Shown: positions 11,607-22,937, counted from the stretch's first letter. The stretch is DNA of 64,000 bases from Thinopyrum elongatum (GCA_011799875.1 CM022299.1:342614307-342678306), one strand, 5' to 3'. Made by a program: numbers and translations. The notes: generated by a model not told the origin, from the letters alone.

Positions 11607-12976
11607 CAAGAAACAATATCCTGGATACCCACCATGCTCACAAGACGCTTGACAAGTTTATTAGCTTTCCCTTGTTTGGCGCTTAAATCCTCCAGCGCTT
11701 GCTGTTGCACCAGAAAGTATGCATCTGAATTCTGCAGGGACATCCTCGGTCCTTCGGCTTCCTATTGCAGCACATCTGATCGATGTCTTTCAACTTGAAG
11801 TTGAGACTCAAGAAGCCGAACTGATTCAGGCAGCGAGTTCGAAGAGCTTGTGCCAGCAGTAGTGGCCAGTAACTCGAACACTACATCAAGACAGGACTTT
11901 GCGGTGGTCTCACTGTCTTCAAGATAGTTTTTATCAGCTTTCTTGGAGACCAACAGGGATGTCTTACTATCTTGAACCTTATCTGCATTACTTCCTTTAA
12001 CATTGCATAACGGAGTACTCTTCTCCAATATTTTGTCCGCATTCTAAAAGAGAAACAAGCAGACACATCACAGGTTTACCATGTTGTATATGAAACTCAT
12101 TTTGGTAAACCAGTTCAGTAGAAAGGTGGACAGGATAACAGCATGAAACAAACATATATCTATGCACTATGGTCACTGTATGGTCTATGTCATTCTAGCG
12201 TATGTTGCCAAATCAAGATAGAGACAGTTCAAATCATATATGTTTAAGACAAAGTAGCATAGAAAGAATATAAGTGCGGGAAACCACACAACATGACATG
12301 AGAACATAACTGTTTATTCAATTGAAACTGAAATCAACATAGAGCAAGTTACAACAGCAAACCAGTTAAAGAAACAGGTTTAAAACATACCTGTTGCGCC
12401 TTTGGAGTTTCAATTGCATCCTTCAAATTTGAAATTAGTTGGTATGAGTAAATACAGTGATGCAAGAGCACAGGAGTATGAACCATAGCTACGAAACCTG
12501 ACCTAAGAATTCTTCTTCTGCTTTAAGCTTTGAGTTGGGGTTCGGAGTGGTGGTCCTCGTGCTTTGGGCACTGCAGTTGCCTTACTAACTGCCCTTGTTT
12601 GGGTGCTCTGTGATGGAGATGGTGCTGTCTCAACTGGAACTGGGTTTCTATCTGCTGGGGTTGGGGTTAGAAGAGGTGTAGCTAGTTGTCTGTCGAACTG
12701 GGTAGGGGTACAATCTGCAAGAGTCTGGGTTATGTGTGGTTGGGCTGGTTCTTGGGCAAGTACAACGGTGGTTCTATCTGCATCGACGGGTAGCACTATA
12801 TTTTCTGAAGACCATGTTTTTACTCCCTTAGATACTGCCATCACCCCCTCCAATTCAAATGGCTGATAAACAAGAAAAGTAATTGAATGTACAGACATTG
12901 TATGATAGACAGGTGCAATGGATAGTGGGGAATAAAAGAGGGCATGAAATAATTCACATTTATGTTGTCTAATCAA
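11607..12976 (-). pseudogene. 3' exons of an unrecognised CACTA-carried gene
   Basis: Exon at about 11607-12040: a frame with MEKSTPLCNVKGSNADKVQD, then an amphipathic coiled-coil-like C-terminus (SVRLLESQLQVERHRSDVLQ, LVQQQALEDLSAKQGKANKL) with one internal TAG near 11760. Exon at about 12507-12862: acceptor CTTGTTTATCAG then PFELEGVMAVSKGVKTWSSE, a Pro/Thr/Gln-rich tail, and a basic KQKKNS end. The acceptor and the reuse of PFE...GVKTxSSE with the exons at 13503 and 13990 support exon status. I do not recognise the family. CACTA ORF1-type proteins are one possibility. Confidence 0.5.
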
Positions 12977-13502
12977 ACATCATAGCATGACACAATTTCA
13001 AATATATGATAGCTAACTAAACAGGATAGCATGACACAATTTCACATATATGATGGCTAACTAAACAGGATAGAATGACATAATTCAAAATATGATGATT
13101 ATGTAAACAGGATGACATGATATAACTATATGATGTGTCTATTAAAGTGGTTGGCATGCTATAATTCACATACATGCCGTCTATGGAAACCAGATGGCAT
13201 GATATACTTCATGGATAGAATGACAAAATTCAAAATATGATGACTATGTAAAAAGGATGAGATGATATAACTAATATGATGTCTTTATTAAATGGGATGG
13301 CACGACATAATTCAGATACATGTTGTCTATGTAAACATGGTGGCATGATATAATTCAAATATATGATTTATGTACTAAGCAAGTAAGCAGATGGCAATCG
13401 CATATATGATGTCTAAACTAAGCAGATGACATTCAATATTTTGTATATGATGTAAAAACTAAGCAATGCAAGACAACATACGCATGGTATGAGTAATATA
13501 AC

Positions 13503-13674
13503 CCTGCCAAGTTTGAGCATACACCTCAGGGGGAAAATAGGACTGGTCATCTGTCTCTGAATCCTCCTCTGAGGAGCTATCTGTAACCCGCAAGATATCT
13601 GCTTCAACAGGTAGCATTGTCTACTCTGAAGACCTTGTTTTCACTCCAGATTTTTCCATCACCAATTCAAATGG
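13503..13674 (-). pseudogene. duplicated exon, copy 1 (PFELVMEKSGVKTRSSE...)
   Basis: It is bounded by an acceptor CTTCCTGTGCATCAG before CCATTTG and a donor GG/GTTATATT after a TTGGCAG end. It encodes PFELVMEKSGVKTRSSE, an in-frame TAG, then an acidic VTDSSSEEDSETDDQSYF stretch ending near PPEVYAQTWQ. The TAG corresponds to CAG in the copy at 13990-14163, so it is a single C-to-T change. Introns on both sides consist of repeated GGATGGCATGATATAATTCA blocks. Confidence 0.6.
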
Positions 13675-13989
13675 CTGATGCACAGGAAGAGTAGTTGAAT
13701 ATACAAACATTGTCGACAAATGGAATACGTAATACAAAAAAAGGATGGCATGATATAATTCACATATACGATGCTTGGCTAAACAGCATGGCATTGCATA
13801 ATTCACATATAATTGCAACAAGATAGCATTGCATAATTCACATATATAATGTCTTGCAACAAGATGGCATTGCATAATTCATATATATGGTAATTAGACA
13901 CTGCAGGTGGCATTCACACAAAGCATGTCTAAACTAAGCAAATGACATAGCAATGCAAGACACCATATGCACGATATGAGCAATATAAC

Positions 13990-14163
13990 CCTGCCAAGTT
14001 AGAGCATGCACCTCGAGGGGGGGGGATAGGACTGGTCATCTATCTCTAAATCCTCCTCTGAGGAGCTATCCGTAACCAGCAAGACATGCCCTTCGTCAAA
14101 TAGCATTGTCTGCTCTGAAGACCTTGTTTTCACTCCAGATTTTTCCATGACCGTGTCGAATGG
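13990..14163 (-). CDS. duplicated exon, copy 2 (PFDTVMEKSGVKTRSSEQTM...)
   Basis: It has the same exon architecture as 13503-13674: acceptor CCTGTGCATCAG, PFDTVMEKSGVKTRSSEQTM, and VTDSSSEEDLEIDDQSYPPP, with a donor at the equivalent place. The internal stop of copy 1 is absent. A third, more diverged copy of the acidic part lies at about 14463-14560 (DNCSQGDSEGADHSYLPPEV). Tandem exon duplication within one gene is the simplest explanation. The function is unknown. Confidence 0.55.
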
Positions 14164-14740
14164 CTGATGCACAGGAAGAGTAACTGAATTTACTAACATT
14201 GTTGACAAATTTAATACGTAATAAAAAAAGGATGGCATGATATAATTCACATATAAGATGACTGGCTAACCAGGATGTCATTGCAAAATTCACATATATG
14301 ATGCCTGGCTAAACAAGATGGCATTGCATGATTCACATATATGATATAGAAACTAAACAGATGGCATTCACACAAAGCATGTCTAAACTAAGCAGATGAC
14401 ATATTTTATGTATAAAGTAAGCAATGCAAGGCACCATATGCATGATATGACCAACATCAGCATGCCAAGTTAGAGCAAAAGACCTCAGGGGGTAAATAGG
14501 AGTGGTCTGCTCCCTCTGAATCCCCCTGTGAACAGTTATCTTCCTCTTGATTACAGTCTGGAATGGGGGGAGGGGGGTTGCTTTTGCGCCCACCATGGAG
14601 CGATGTCTGCATGAAATTTTATTGCCACGCAAGGCTCGTCTCTTTTGCTGTACATGTTCAGTAGCATTGTGTACAATAACTGACATGCATAGGAATAAAA
14701 CATAGTGAGATTATGTAAGGAGTGCATGCACAAATCAAGA

Positions 14741-15082
14741 GTGATGGTAGCAACCTGTGGATAGACCCAAAACCAATGATAGCAGGCAGATAATAGCTTC
14801 AGTTAAAAAATACAGAGAATGGCTCATTTAATGTTTGTTTCCCACCCAATATGAAATTCATAGTAGACACCCGAGATTAAGCAGATAGTAGACATATACT
14901 ATTGATTGCTGCCCCAATATGTACCCCACAACCATTTAAAAACTCAAGTTTGAGCATTAGTTTGGACCTGACTCGGAGTCTAATCGGTGAACAGGACAAT
15001 AAAGTAGCATGCCATATTAAGCGATGCATAACGTAAGCAGACACGAAAGAGTGCGACCTCTCTTGTGGACATGTGTAGTCCT
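14741..15082. other. no feature recognised, CACTA internal
   Basis: AT-rich sequence without an ORF, repeat or motif I can name. It is probably an intron of the minus-strand gene. Confidence 0.4.
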
Positions 15083-15222
15083 CAAGGTCATCTGCTCAGT
15101 TGATGATGGTAATGCAGTTGTCGTGGCTGCCGGCAGCAGGGAAGAAGATCTGAGGCAGCGAAAGATAGTCTGGAGGGCGGATCCTTGCTGTGGTGAACCC
15201 TTCTTTCATTGGAACAGCTGAG
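15083..15222 (-). pseudogene. candidate exon with IFFP motif, copy A
   Basis: The minus strand reads VPMKEGFTTARIRPPDYLSL, then PQIFFPAAGSHDNCITIIN and a stop. It resembles 16037-16225 (MK..., then PKIFFPSFDSHISRIIL), so the two look like diverged copies of one exon. Splice limits were not fixed. I do not recognise the protein. Confidence 0.4.
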
Positions 15223-16036
15223 CTGGGGTGGACGACAGCGCAGCAGGAGCGGCACAAACCACACAAGGTTTTCTTTGACACATATCTGTAACAGAAGTAA
15301 TTTTGTAAGGGCTTGTTTGAATTGGAGGATTCTAACAATGCAGGGATAGGAAATACACACGAATAGGATAGGAATGCACGTGCAAAACAGAGAATTTAAA
15401 AACACAGGATTTCTGTCAATCTGGGTGTTTGGTTGACAAGAATTGGAAGATCACAGGAATGCAAAGCATGGTGAAATTAAGTCAAACCACAAGAAAATGT
15501 ACAGTTATAATGCTATTATGCTACTATCTCTTAGTCTTGTGCTTCATGAATAGGAATTTGAAAAGGAGGCCAAGTGGATATTAAAATTCCTACGGTTTTT
15601 CTTTGAAGGAGACACTAAAGGAACAAATCATACAGTTTTCCTTTGCTCCATTCCTTTGAACCAAACGCATGAATAGTAGTACCATAGGAAACTTTCCAAA
15701 TCCTATGTTTTTCCTTCTCTTTTCCTTTCAAGGAGTGGCGATTCTATAGGCAGGCTTGAACAGGCAAAATCCTACACTCCGTAAATGTTTTTGTGCTACT
15801 TCTACTACTTTGGACCCAGGCCACTGCCCTACTAGCTGAACTCCCAGGCCCATCTACAAATGCATAGCTCAAATGCGAAGAAATAAATAATGATGGCTTT
15901 CGAGAGAGTCCATCACGGATAGCTAAGTTGCCTGGTACCTCACTGCTTGTTATATAGTAGGAGAAACTAATCATATTTCACGTTACTACGCGAGATCAGT
16001 GGACAATATATATAACATGTAAAGTAAAAAAGCGAT
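15223..16036. other. no gene seen between duplicated exons
   Basis: A low-complexity-poor, A/T-leaning stretch with GAATTGGAGGATTC/AGGAATG-type short motifs (15315-15500) that resemble a degenerated small repeat. No coding or terminal repeat was found. Confidence 0.35.
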
Positions 16037-16225
16037 GCAACAAGTGTGCAACCTCTTTGGCGAAGCCATGTAGATCTCAGCATCATTGGGTTGGTCACTG
16101 AGGATGATGCGGCTGATGTGGCTGTCGAAGGAGGGGAAGAAGATCTTAGGCGTCTGGAGATGGAGCCGAGGGTACTGCTCCACTGTGATGGAGGGTTTCA
16201 TCCTTGGAGCAGCTCCGATGAGTTG
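16037..16225 (-). pseudogene. candidate exon with IFFP motif, copy B
   Basis: The minus strand reads APRMKPSITVEQYPRLHLQT, PKIFFPSFDSHISRIILSD, QPNDAEIYMASPKRLHTC without a stop. A related short start (IPRMKLRPNRRHQRGSTL) recurs at about 17040-17105. This suggests three copies of a first or second coding exon spaced about 1 kb apart. No family was recognised. Confidence 0.45.
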
Positions 16226-16544
16226 TACGACGATGAGGCTGAAGCAGGACAAGAGAGACAACGTAAACCTGAGTGGAATTCTAATACCATCTCCAATAGA
16301 TGATGTAAAATACATAACCACAAAGTGCTAGATGTAAAATGCATCAGCCGCTCATCTCCGAACTTAACTGTCGAAACTGAATTTAACTATCAAAACTGAA
16401 TTTTACTGTCGAAACTGGATTTTGTTGTCAAAACTGAATTTTACTGTCGAAACTGAACGCACTAGTAGCAGAAAAGCAGTGCACTAATAGTTTTGCCCCC
16501 TCGAGCACTAGTGGCAGAGTAGCAGTGATCTAAATAGGTAGCCG

Positions 16545-16900
16545 CTCCGGCAGGGAACGTAGTACCAGAGAGCAGCCGGGGCAGCTAGTCGTGCAGCAGC
16601 AGCAGCGCCCAGAGCAGCAGCGCGTGCGAGAGCCGGGGCAGCTGGTCGTTTAGCAGCATCTCAGGTAGCAGCAGCAGGAGCTCGACCAACAGCCGGAGCT
16701 ACTGCTCATGCAGCAGCAGCACGAGCAAGAGTAGAGCAGCAGTGCAAGAAAGAGCAAGAGCAAGAGCAACAACGCGAGCAAGAGCAAGAGCAGACCAGGC
16801 AGGGGACCGAGAGCAAGAGCAGAGCAGCAGCGCGAGCGAGAGCCGAAGCAGCAGCAGCAGTGCCAGTGAGAGCCGGAGCAGCAGCAGCAGCTCCTAGTGA
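16545..16900. repeat. AGC/GCA trinucleotide-rich low-complexity block
   Basis: Imperfect GCAGCAGCAGC and GAGCAAGAGC runs alternate with GAGAGCCGG units. Translated ORFs (poly-Leu/Cys/Ser on the minus strand) are composition artefacts. Confidence 0.8.
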
Positions 16901-17555
16901 TGTCGACATCGCCGCCGAGGGAGAGACGCCATGGAGGAAGTGGCCGGCGACGCCACCGTAGATGGAGCCGCGCCATGCCGGCTCGGGATCGAGTGCCGGC
17001 AGCACCGTGAGATCGAATCAAGAAGAAAATGCAGCGATTAGTGTAGAACCTCTTTGGTGGCGCCGATTAGGCCTCAGCTTCATCCGAGGAATCGGTGATG
17101 GTGCTGCTCTTCCGGTGGTGCAGGTGAAGACGGCGGTGTGGGAATGGAGGTGACGCGATAGACGAGGCTAGCATCGGGGCAGCTCCTTGGAGGTGGAGGA
17201 CGGGGTGGTTGAACTGGTAGGACGACGAGATCGACGACGGATCCTCATCCGGTGCGGTGGATGAGGGACATCGAGCTGTTGCGGTGGACGATGTCGTCGG
17301 GGAAGAGGCTCCGGCTGGGTGGCGGACGGAGGAGGGTGTGGGGCTTCGCGGGTTTTCGCGGCCTCAATGTACGAATGGGGGGCAGAGGGGATGGGAGGGG
17401 GAACCATGGCTTAGGGACGCGCTTGTCCGAAATATGGGGGAAGTTACAAAAGTACCCCCACCGATTTGAACTAGGCGGTTCTTTCGGTTCAAGGGTATCA
17501 CGGGAATTTCGCGTGTCGGGATTTCGCAGGAGGTGGGAGTTTTCGCGCGTGTTGT

Positions 17556-17900
17556 AATTTTGGGATAGCAAGGCGCGGGTTGAGATGGAGGGAGTTTTCG
17601 GAGCACAACGAGATAATGAGATATCTTAAAATTTTGGGATAACAAGGCGCGGGTTGAAGAGGCGGGAGTTTCGCAGCACGATAGACAGAGATGCTAGCTT
17701 GAAATTTCGGCATAACAAGGCGCGGCTTGAAATTTGGGGAGAACAAGCTTAACGTGTACAAAAAAACAAAAACAAAAAAGACAATTCGCACCCCACTAGC
17801 TAGAGAGAGCCATGTCCCGTTTTACTATATTATTACTAGAAATGCCATTCAAAAACAACAACAAAAAACTAAAAAAATCGGGACAACAAGCTTAACGCAT
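17556..17900. repeat. repeats with core AACAAGGCGCGGGTTG
   Basis: Three direct copies of a TTTTGGGATAACAAGGCGCG-like segment about 90 bp apart, followed by two diverged copies with GGACAACAAGCTTAACG. This may be the second subterminal repeat domain of the CACTA element. The Athila element inserts right after it at 17908. Confidence 0.6.
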
Positions 17901-17907
17901 ACAATAC

Positions 17908-19319
17908 TGATATGTCTCCGTCGTATCTACTTTTCCTAACGCTTTTCCTCTTGTTTTGGACTCTAATTTGCACGATTTGAATGAAACTAACCTGGACTGA
18001 CGCTGTTTTCAGCAGAACTACTATGGTGTTGTTTTTGTGCAGAAATAAAAGTTCTCGGATGGGAACAAAACTTCGGGAGGAATTTTTATATAATAAAAGA
18101 GAATTTCTGGAGCCAAGAAACACAGGAGGGGGGCACCTGGGTGGGCACAACCCACCAGGGCGCGCCCCCCCTCCAGGCGCGCCCAGGTGGGTTGTCCCCA
18201 CCTGGTGGCCCCGCAGACTCCAACCCTGATGCTATAAAGTCATATTTTCGGAGAAAAAATTAGAGAGAAAGAATTATCGCGTTTTGCGAGACGGAGCCGC
18301 CGCCACCTCCTGTTCTTCATCAGGAGGCCAGATCTGGAGTCCGTTTGGGGCTCTGGAAAGGGGGATCTTCGATCTTCGTCATCACCAACCCTTCTCCATC
18401 GCCAATTCCATGATGCTCCCCACCGGGAGTGAGTAATTCCTTCGTAGGCTCGCTGGTCGGTGAGGAGTTGGATGAGATTAATCATGTAATCGAGTTAGTT
18501 TTGTTAGGGTTTGATCCCTAGTATCCATTATGTTCTGAGATTGATGTTGCTATGACTTTGCCATGCTTAATGCTTGTCACTTTGGGCCCGGGTGCCATGA
18601 TTTCAGATCTGAACTGTTTATGTTATCACCATTATATCTATGTTCTAGATCCGATCTTGCAAGTTATAGTCACCTACTACATGTTATGATCCGGCAACCC
18701 CGGAGTGACAATAGTCGGGACACTTCCCGGTGATGACCGTAGTTTGAGGAGTTCATGTATTCACTATGTGTTAATGCTTTGTTCCGGTTCTCTATTAAAA
18801 GGAGGCCTTAATATCCCTTAGTTTCCAATAGGACCCCACTGCCACGGGAGGGTAGGGCAAAAGATGTCATGCAAGTTCTTTCCATAAGCACGTATGACTA
18901 TTTACGGAATACATGCCTACATTATATTTATGAACTGGAGCTAGTGCCGTATCACCCTAGGTTATGACTGTTATATGATGAATATCATCCAACGAATTCA
19001 CCGATCCAATGCCTACGAATTTCTCTCATATTGTTCTTGCTAAGTTACTACTGCTGCTGTTACTATTGCACTTGCTACAAAATCATTGCTATCACTGTTA
19101 CCGCTACTATTGTTGTTGCTACTACTATCAAAACTATCATACTACTTTGCTACTGATCACTTTGCTACAGATAATTAATCTCCAGGTGTGATTAAATTGA
19201 CAACTCAGCTTCTAATACTTGCAAATATTCTTTGGCTCCCCTTGTGTCGAATCAATAAATTTGGGTTGAATACTCTACCCTCGAAAACGGTTGCGATCCC
19301 CTATACTTGTGGGTTATCA
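17908..19319 (+). repeat. 5' LTR of the Athila-type element
   Basis: TGATATGTCTCCGTC...GGGTTATCA. A GC-rich hairpin sits at 18134-18207 and a TATA box CTATAAAG at 18232-18239. Comparing with the 3' LTR by eye gives about 50 differences over 1,412 bp, mostly transitions, so identity is about 96%. A CTACTGCTGCTGTTACTATTG-like (19041-19150) microsatellite-like CTA/TTG region precedes the LTR end. Confidence 0.92.
18134..18207. repeat. GC-rich hairpin upstream of the LTR TATA box
   Basis: The left arm (18134-18166) and right arm (18176-18207) are near-perfect inverted repeats about 32 bp long, with core GGGCGCGCC and ACAACCCACC and a loop of about 9 bases. The TATA box is 25 bp downstream. Confidence 0.88.
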
Positions 19320-19330
19320 AGACCTTTTTC

Positions 19331-19348
19331 TGGCGCCGTTGCCAGGGA
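19331..19348 (+). promoter_or_regulatory. primer-binding site, tRNA-Asp type
   Basis: TGGCGCCGTTGCCAGGGA differs by one base from the complement of the plant tRNA-Asp 3' end (TGGCGCCGTTGCCGGGGA). It lies 11 bp after the LTR end, a spacing also seen at 50675 and 54190. Confidence 0.85.
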
Positions 19349-19397
19349 GCATAGCCATATTTGTTGAGTCACTTGGGATTATTATCAAATTATCACT

Positions 19398-19952
19398 ATG
19401 AAGAATCTGAAGGATGCTAAGACTAAGATTTTCCCCTCTAAGACGAGGGGAGGTAAGGAACTGCCATCAAGCTCCGCTTTAGATTCACCTTCTGTTATAA
19501 GTAGACTTGCAACACCACCACATGCTATCAATTCTGATTTGTCGCAAGTTATTGATGATGCTACTTCTGCTATGAATGCTATTCATGATGATGCTAGTAC
19601 CTTGCTTGATGATAATGTGCCACTAGGTGAATTTCTTGATGAACAAATTGCTAGAGGAAGACAGAATGAGATTGTTGAAACTGATGAAGAGCTTGAAACT
19701 GAAAATCTTGAAACACCTATTACACCTAGTTCTCCTAGATATGAATTGCCAAAGGTACCAGAAGGTTATGTTATGGATGAGGAGACAACTAGAGACATTC
19801 TTGCTTGTAAGGATAGAGATGATCTGGAAAAATTATTATGCAAGTATAAAGAAAAGACTTTGAATGCTAAAATGAAATGTGATCCTCAGTTTGCTACTTC
19901 ACCTATCTTTGTTGATGATAAGATTATCAATTCTCTGTCGACCCAGAGTTAA
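19398..19952 (+). pseudogene. Athila gag N-terminal part, before a frameshift
   Basis: It starts at ATG 19398 (MKNLKDAKTKIFPSKTRGGK), 50 bp after the PBS. It has a basic N-terminus and an acidic middle (ETDEELETENLETP). The frame is homologous up to about residue 170 and then slips: sense gag continues in a different frame (SVDPELITLVESDN) from about 19931, consistent with a 1-bp deletion at roughly 19920-19931, so this frame ends at a TAA at 19950-19952. Confidence 0.75.
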
Positions 19953-22174
19953 TTACTTTGGTTGAATCTGATAATTTCCATGGTTATGAAACTAAAACTG
20001 TTGTGGCACATCTTACTAAGTTGAATGATATAGCCACCCTTTTTGCTCATGATGAGAAGATTCACTATTATTATATTCTCAATTTATTTCCATTCTCATT
20101 AAAGGGTGATGCTAAGGCTTGGTATAATACTCTTGCTCCTGGTTGTGTGTGTAGTCCCCAGGATATGATTTATTACTTCTCTGAAAAATATTTTCCTGCT
20201 CATAAGAAACAAGCTGCATTACAGGAAATATTTAACTTTGCACAAATTGAAGAAGAGTGTCTTCCACAAGATTGGGGGAGGCTTCTCCAATTGCTTAATG
20301 CTTTGCCTGATCATCCTCTTAAGAAAAATGAAATACTTGATATCTTCTACAATGGACTAACCGATTCTTCTAGGGATTTCCTAGATAGTTGTGCTGGTTG
20401 TGTTTTCAGGGAACGAACTGTTGAACAAGCTAAAGAATTATTGAATAACATATTGAAAAATTATGATGATTTGATCCTTCCTGAACCACCACTTAAACCC
20501 ACTCCGAAGAAGAGGGGCATCTTCTATCTCAGTCCTGAAGATATGCAAGAGGCAAAAAAATCCATGAAGGAAAAAGGTATTAAAGCAGAGGATGTTAAAA
20601 ATTTACCACCTATCGAAGAGATACATGGGCTTGAAACACCACCACTACCTAAGGTGGTAGAGGTAAATTCTTTACTAAAGTTCGATGAAGGTGATATTCC
20701 TTATAATAAACATCCTAGTCAATGCCTTTATGAGTTTGATAATTACATTAGAAAGGAAGATCACTTCAATGCAAATGTTATGAAATAATTGAAGTACAAT
20801 TCTGATATGATTGCTTGCTTGAGTGACTTGTTATTTAGAATCTCAAAAGATGTTAGAGGTGTAGGAAAGCATGCTTCTATGGTTCAAACTTAATTAGAAC
20901 AAGTTGCTAAATCTCAAAGAGATTTGCTTGATGAAATGAATAATAATATCAATGATCATGCTGTTAGAGTAATGACTAGAGGAGGTAGAATGGCTCAGGA
21001 ACCACTTTATCCTGAGGTACACCCAAAAAGAATTGAACAAGACTCTCAAAGAGTTGACACTGATGTACCTGGTCCTTCTAAAAATAAAAAGAAGAAGAAA
21101 AATGATAGGACTTTGCATGCCTCTAGTGAACCTGAAGTTGAAAAACCTCCTAATAATGATAATGAAGTCTCTATCTCTGATGCTGAAACTCAATCTGGTA
21201 ATGAACACTCACCTTCTGATAATGAAAAAGACAATGATGAGGTTCATGAAGACACTCAAACAAATAATAAAGAACCAGATAATGATGTTGAGATAGAACC
21301 AGCAGTTGATCTTGATAACCCACAACCCAAGAATAAAAGATATGATAAAAGAGACTTTGTTGCTAGAAAACATGGTAAGGAAAGAGAACCATGGGTTCAA
21401 AAACCTATGCCCTTTCCACCTAAGTCAACCAAAAAGAAAGATGATGAAGAATTTGAACGCTTTGCTGAAATGATTAGGCCAGTCTTTTTGCGTACTCGCT
21501 TGACTGACATCTTGAAAATGCCTCCTTATGCAAAGTACATGAAAGACATCATCACCAATAAGATAAAAATACCGAAAGTTGAAATCTCTACCATGCTTGC
21601 TAATTATACTTTTAAGGATGGAGTACCTAAAAAACTTGGAGATCCGGGAATACCAACTATACCTTGCTCCATCAAAAGAAATTATGTGAAAACTGCTTTA
21701 TGTGATTTAGGAGCTGGTGTTAGTGTTATGCCTTTCTCTTTATATAAAAGACTTGATTTGAATAAACTCACACCTACTGAAATATCTTTGCAAATGGCTG
21801 ATAAATCAATTGCCATACCTATCGGTATTTGTGAGGATGTGCCCGTTGTTGTTGCTAATGTTACTATCTTAACTGACTTTGTTATACTTGAGATGCCCGA
21901 GGACGACAACATGTCGATTATACTCGATAGACCCTTTTTTAATACTGCAGGGGCTGTTATTGATTGCAATAAAAGCAATGTCACTTTTCATATCAATGGT
22001 AATGAACATACGGTGCACTTTTCAAAGAAACAATTCCAAGTGAATGGTATAAATGTTATTGAAAAATCTCCTACAATCACTATTGGAAGTTTTCAACTAC
22101 CTCTACCTATTGCCAAAAAGAAATATGAAATGCTTATTGTCGGGGACATCCATATCCCCATTGAGGTAACTTAG
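19931..22174 (+). pseudogene. Athila gag capsid domain and aspartic protease, two in-frame stops
   Basis: It continues gag in the next frame. The retrotrans_gag-like core includes GDAKAWYNTLAPGCVCSPQD, a KQAALQEIFNFAQ helix and FYNGLTDSSRDFLDSCAGC. TAA stops occur at 20786-20788 and about 20891-20893. The rest is open: an acidic/basic linker, then a retropepsin-like domain with CDLGAGVSVMPFSLYKRL (Asp at about 21700) and a C-terminal MSIILDRPFFNTAGAVID. No CCHC zinc knuckle was noticed. The stop at 22172-22174 closes the ORF where pol would normally begin. Confidence 0.82.
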
Positions 22175-22369
22175 TGTTTTACGTAAGTTCTTCAGTTTCA
22201 TGCTAATCGGAAGTGGTTGTTAATAAAACTTGATCAACCTTATTAATAAATCATTTTTTAGAGGTATGAAGTTGATGAATTCAGTGAGCACTACCTTCTG
22301 TCCCTACCTTTTGTTTTCTGTTTTTATTAGTTAAATAAAATAAAATAAAATGCCTTGCCTATTTTCTGA

Positions 22370-22560
22370 GTTTTTTGTGCAATAAAAAATGACCCAAAAA
22401 TAAAAGTTCTCAGAATGCTCTGAAAATTTAATATGATTTTTTCTGAATATTTAAGAACTTTTGGTGTAAATAACATCAGAGGGAGGTGCTCCACCTGGGC
22501 ACGCCAGCACCCCCAGGCGCGCCCTGGTGGGTTGTGGTCCCCACGTGGGCCCCCTCACTT
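22370..22560 (+). promoter_or_regulatory. internal U3-like block before the ATHILA ORF
   Basis: This stretch aligns by eye with LTR positions about 18025-18215: TTTTTTGTGCAATAAAA, then ATAAAAGTTCTC, then an A/T-rich TAT...AAGAA part, then a GC hairpin with GGCGCGCC core (22491-22530). It sits 380 bp upstream of the ATHILA ORF. I infer a diverged internal copy of U3; promoter activity is a hypothesis. No clear TATA was seen after the hairpin (only TTATCTC). Confidence 0.6.
22491..22530. repeat. GC-rich hairpin, internal copy
   Basis: CCACCTGGGCACGCC pairs with GGCGCGCCCTGGTGG around a 10-base loop, with two G-T/A-C type mismatches. It has the same core as the LTR hairpins but shorter arms. 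Confidence 0.8.
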
Positions 22561-22937
22561 ATCTCTTCGTCCCACATCATCACCTACCTCCAGAAAAAAT
22601 CACCATTGCTTTCTCTCTCGTGTTCTTGCTCTCAAACCCGCGGATTTCGATCTCTTTGCTCGAAGCTCCATTTCTGAAACTGTTTCGGGGGATTGTTGCT
22701 TGGTATGTGACTCCTCCATTGGTCCAATTAGTTTTTGCTTTAGTGGTTTATATTTTCAATAATTAGTGACTCTTGGTGCTGTTGTAGATGAGCTTGCATG
22801 TTGAATTCTTAGAGTTCTAAGTAGGTTGAATGCTCGATATGGCCTCTATGCATCCCTATGAGTAGTTGCTATCATTCTTATAAGGTTTTGTTGACAAAAA
22901 TTCGTGACACAATTTTTTTAAGAAAATTGTACGTGAA

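Larger units (their letters stand above)
12977..14740. repeat. intronic short-repeat array
   Basis: Between and around the duplicated exons the sequence is built of 35-60-bp variants of GGATGGCATGATATAATTCA followed by CATATATGATGTCT and a TGGCTAAACAG link, many copies in direct orientation. The array spans at least three exon-intron units of roughly 430-480 bp, consistent with unit-level duplication. Confidence 0.7.
10038..17907. mobile_element. CACTA-like DNA transposon, left part
   Basis: A terminus CACTACAAAAAAATACACTT begins at 10038 inside the Angela leader, preceded by ATG (candidate 3-bp target duplication). Dense subterminal repeats follow (about 10480-11330), then a minus-strand multi-exon gene, then a second repeat-rich edge (17556-17900). 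No recognisable TNP2-type transposase was found, and no matching right terminus (TTTTGTAGTG) was seen before or after the Athila insertion. The right limit is therefore uncertain and the element may be non-autonomous or truncated. Confidence 0.7.

Noticed and set aside
16650..17021. Leu/Cys/Ser-rich ORF like a membrane protein
   Set aside because: It arises from AGC/GCA trinucleotide repeats; the other frames are equally open.
19009..19191. Leu/His-rich ORF in the Athila 5' LTR
   Set aside because: It is a translation of the CTA/TTG-rich microsatellite-like part of the LTR and is also present in the 3' LTR with different frames.
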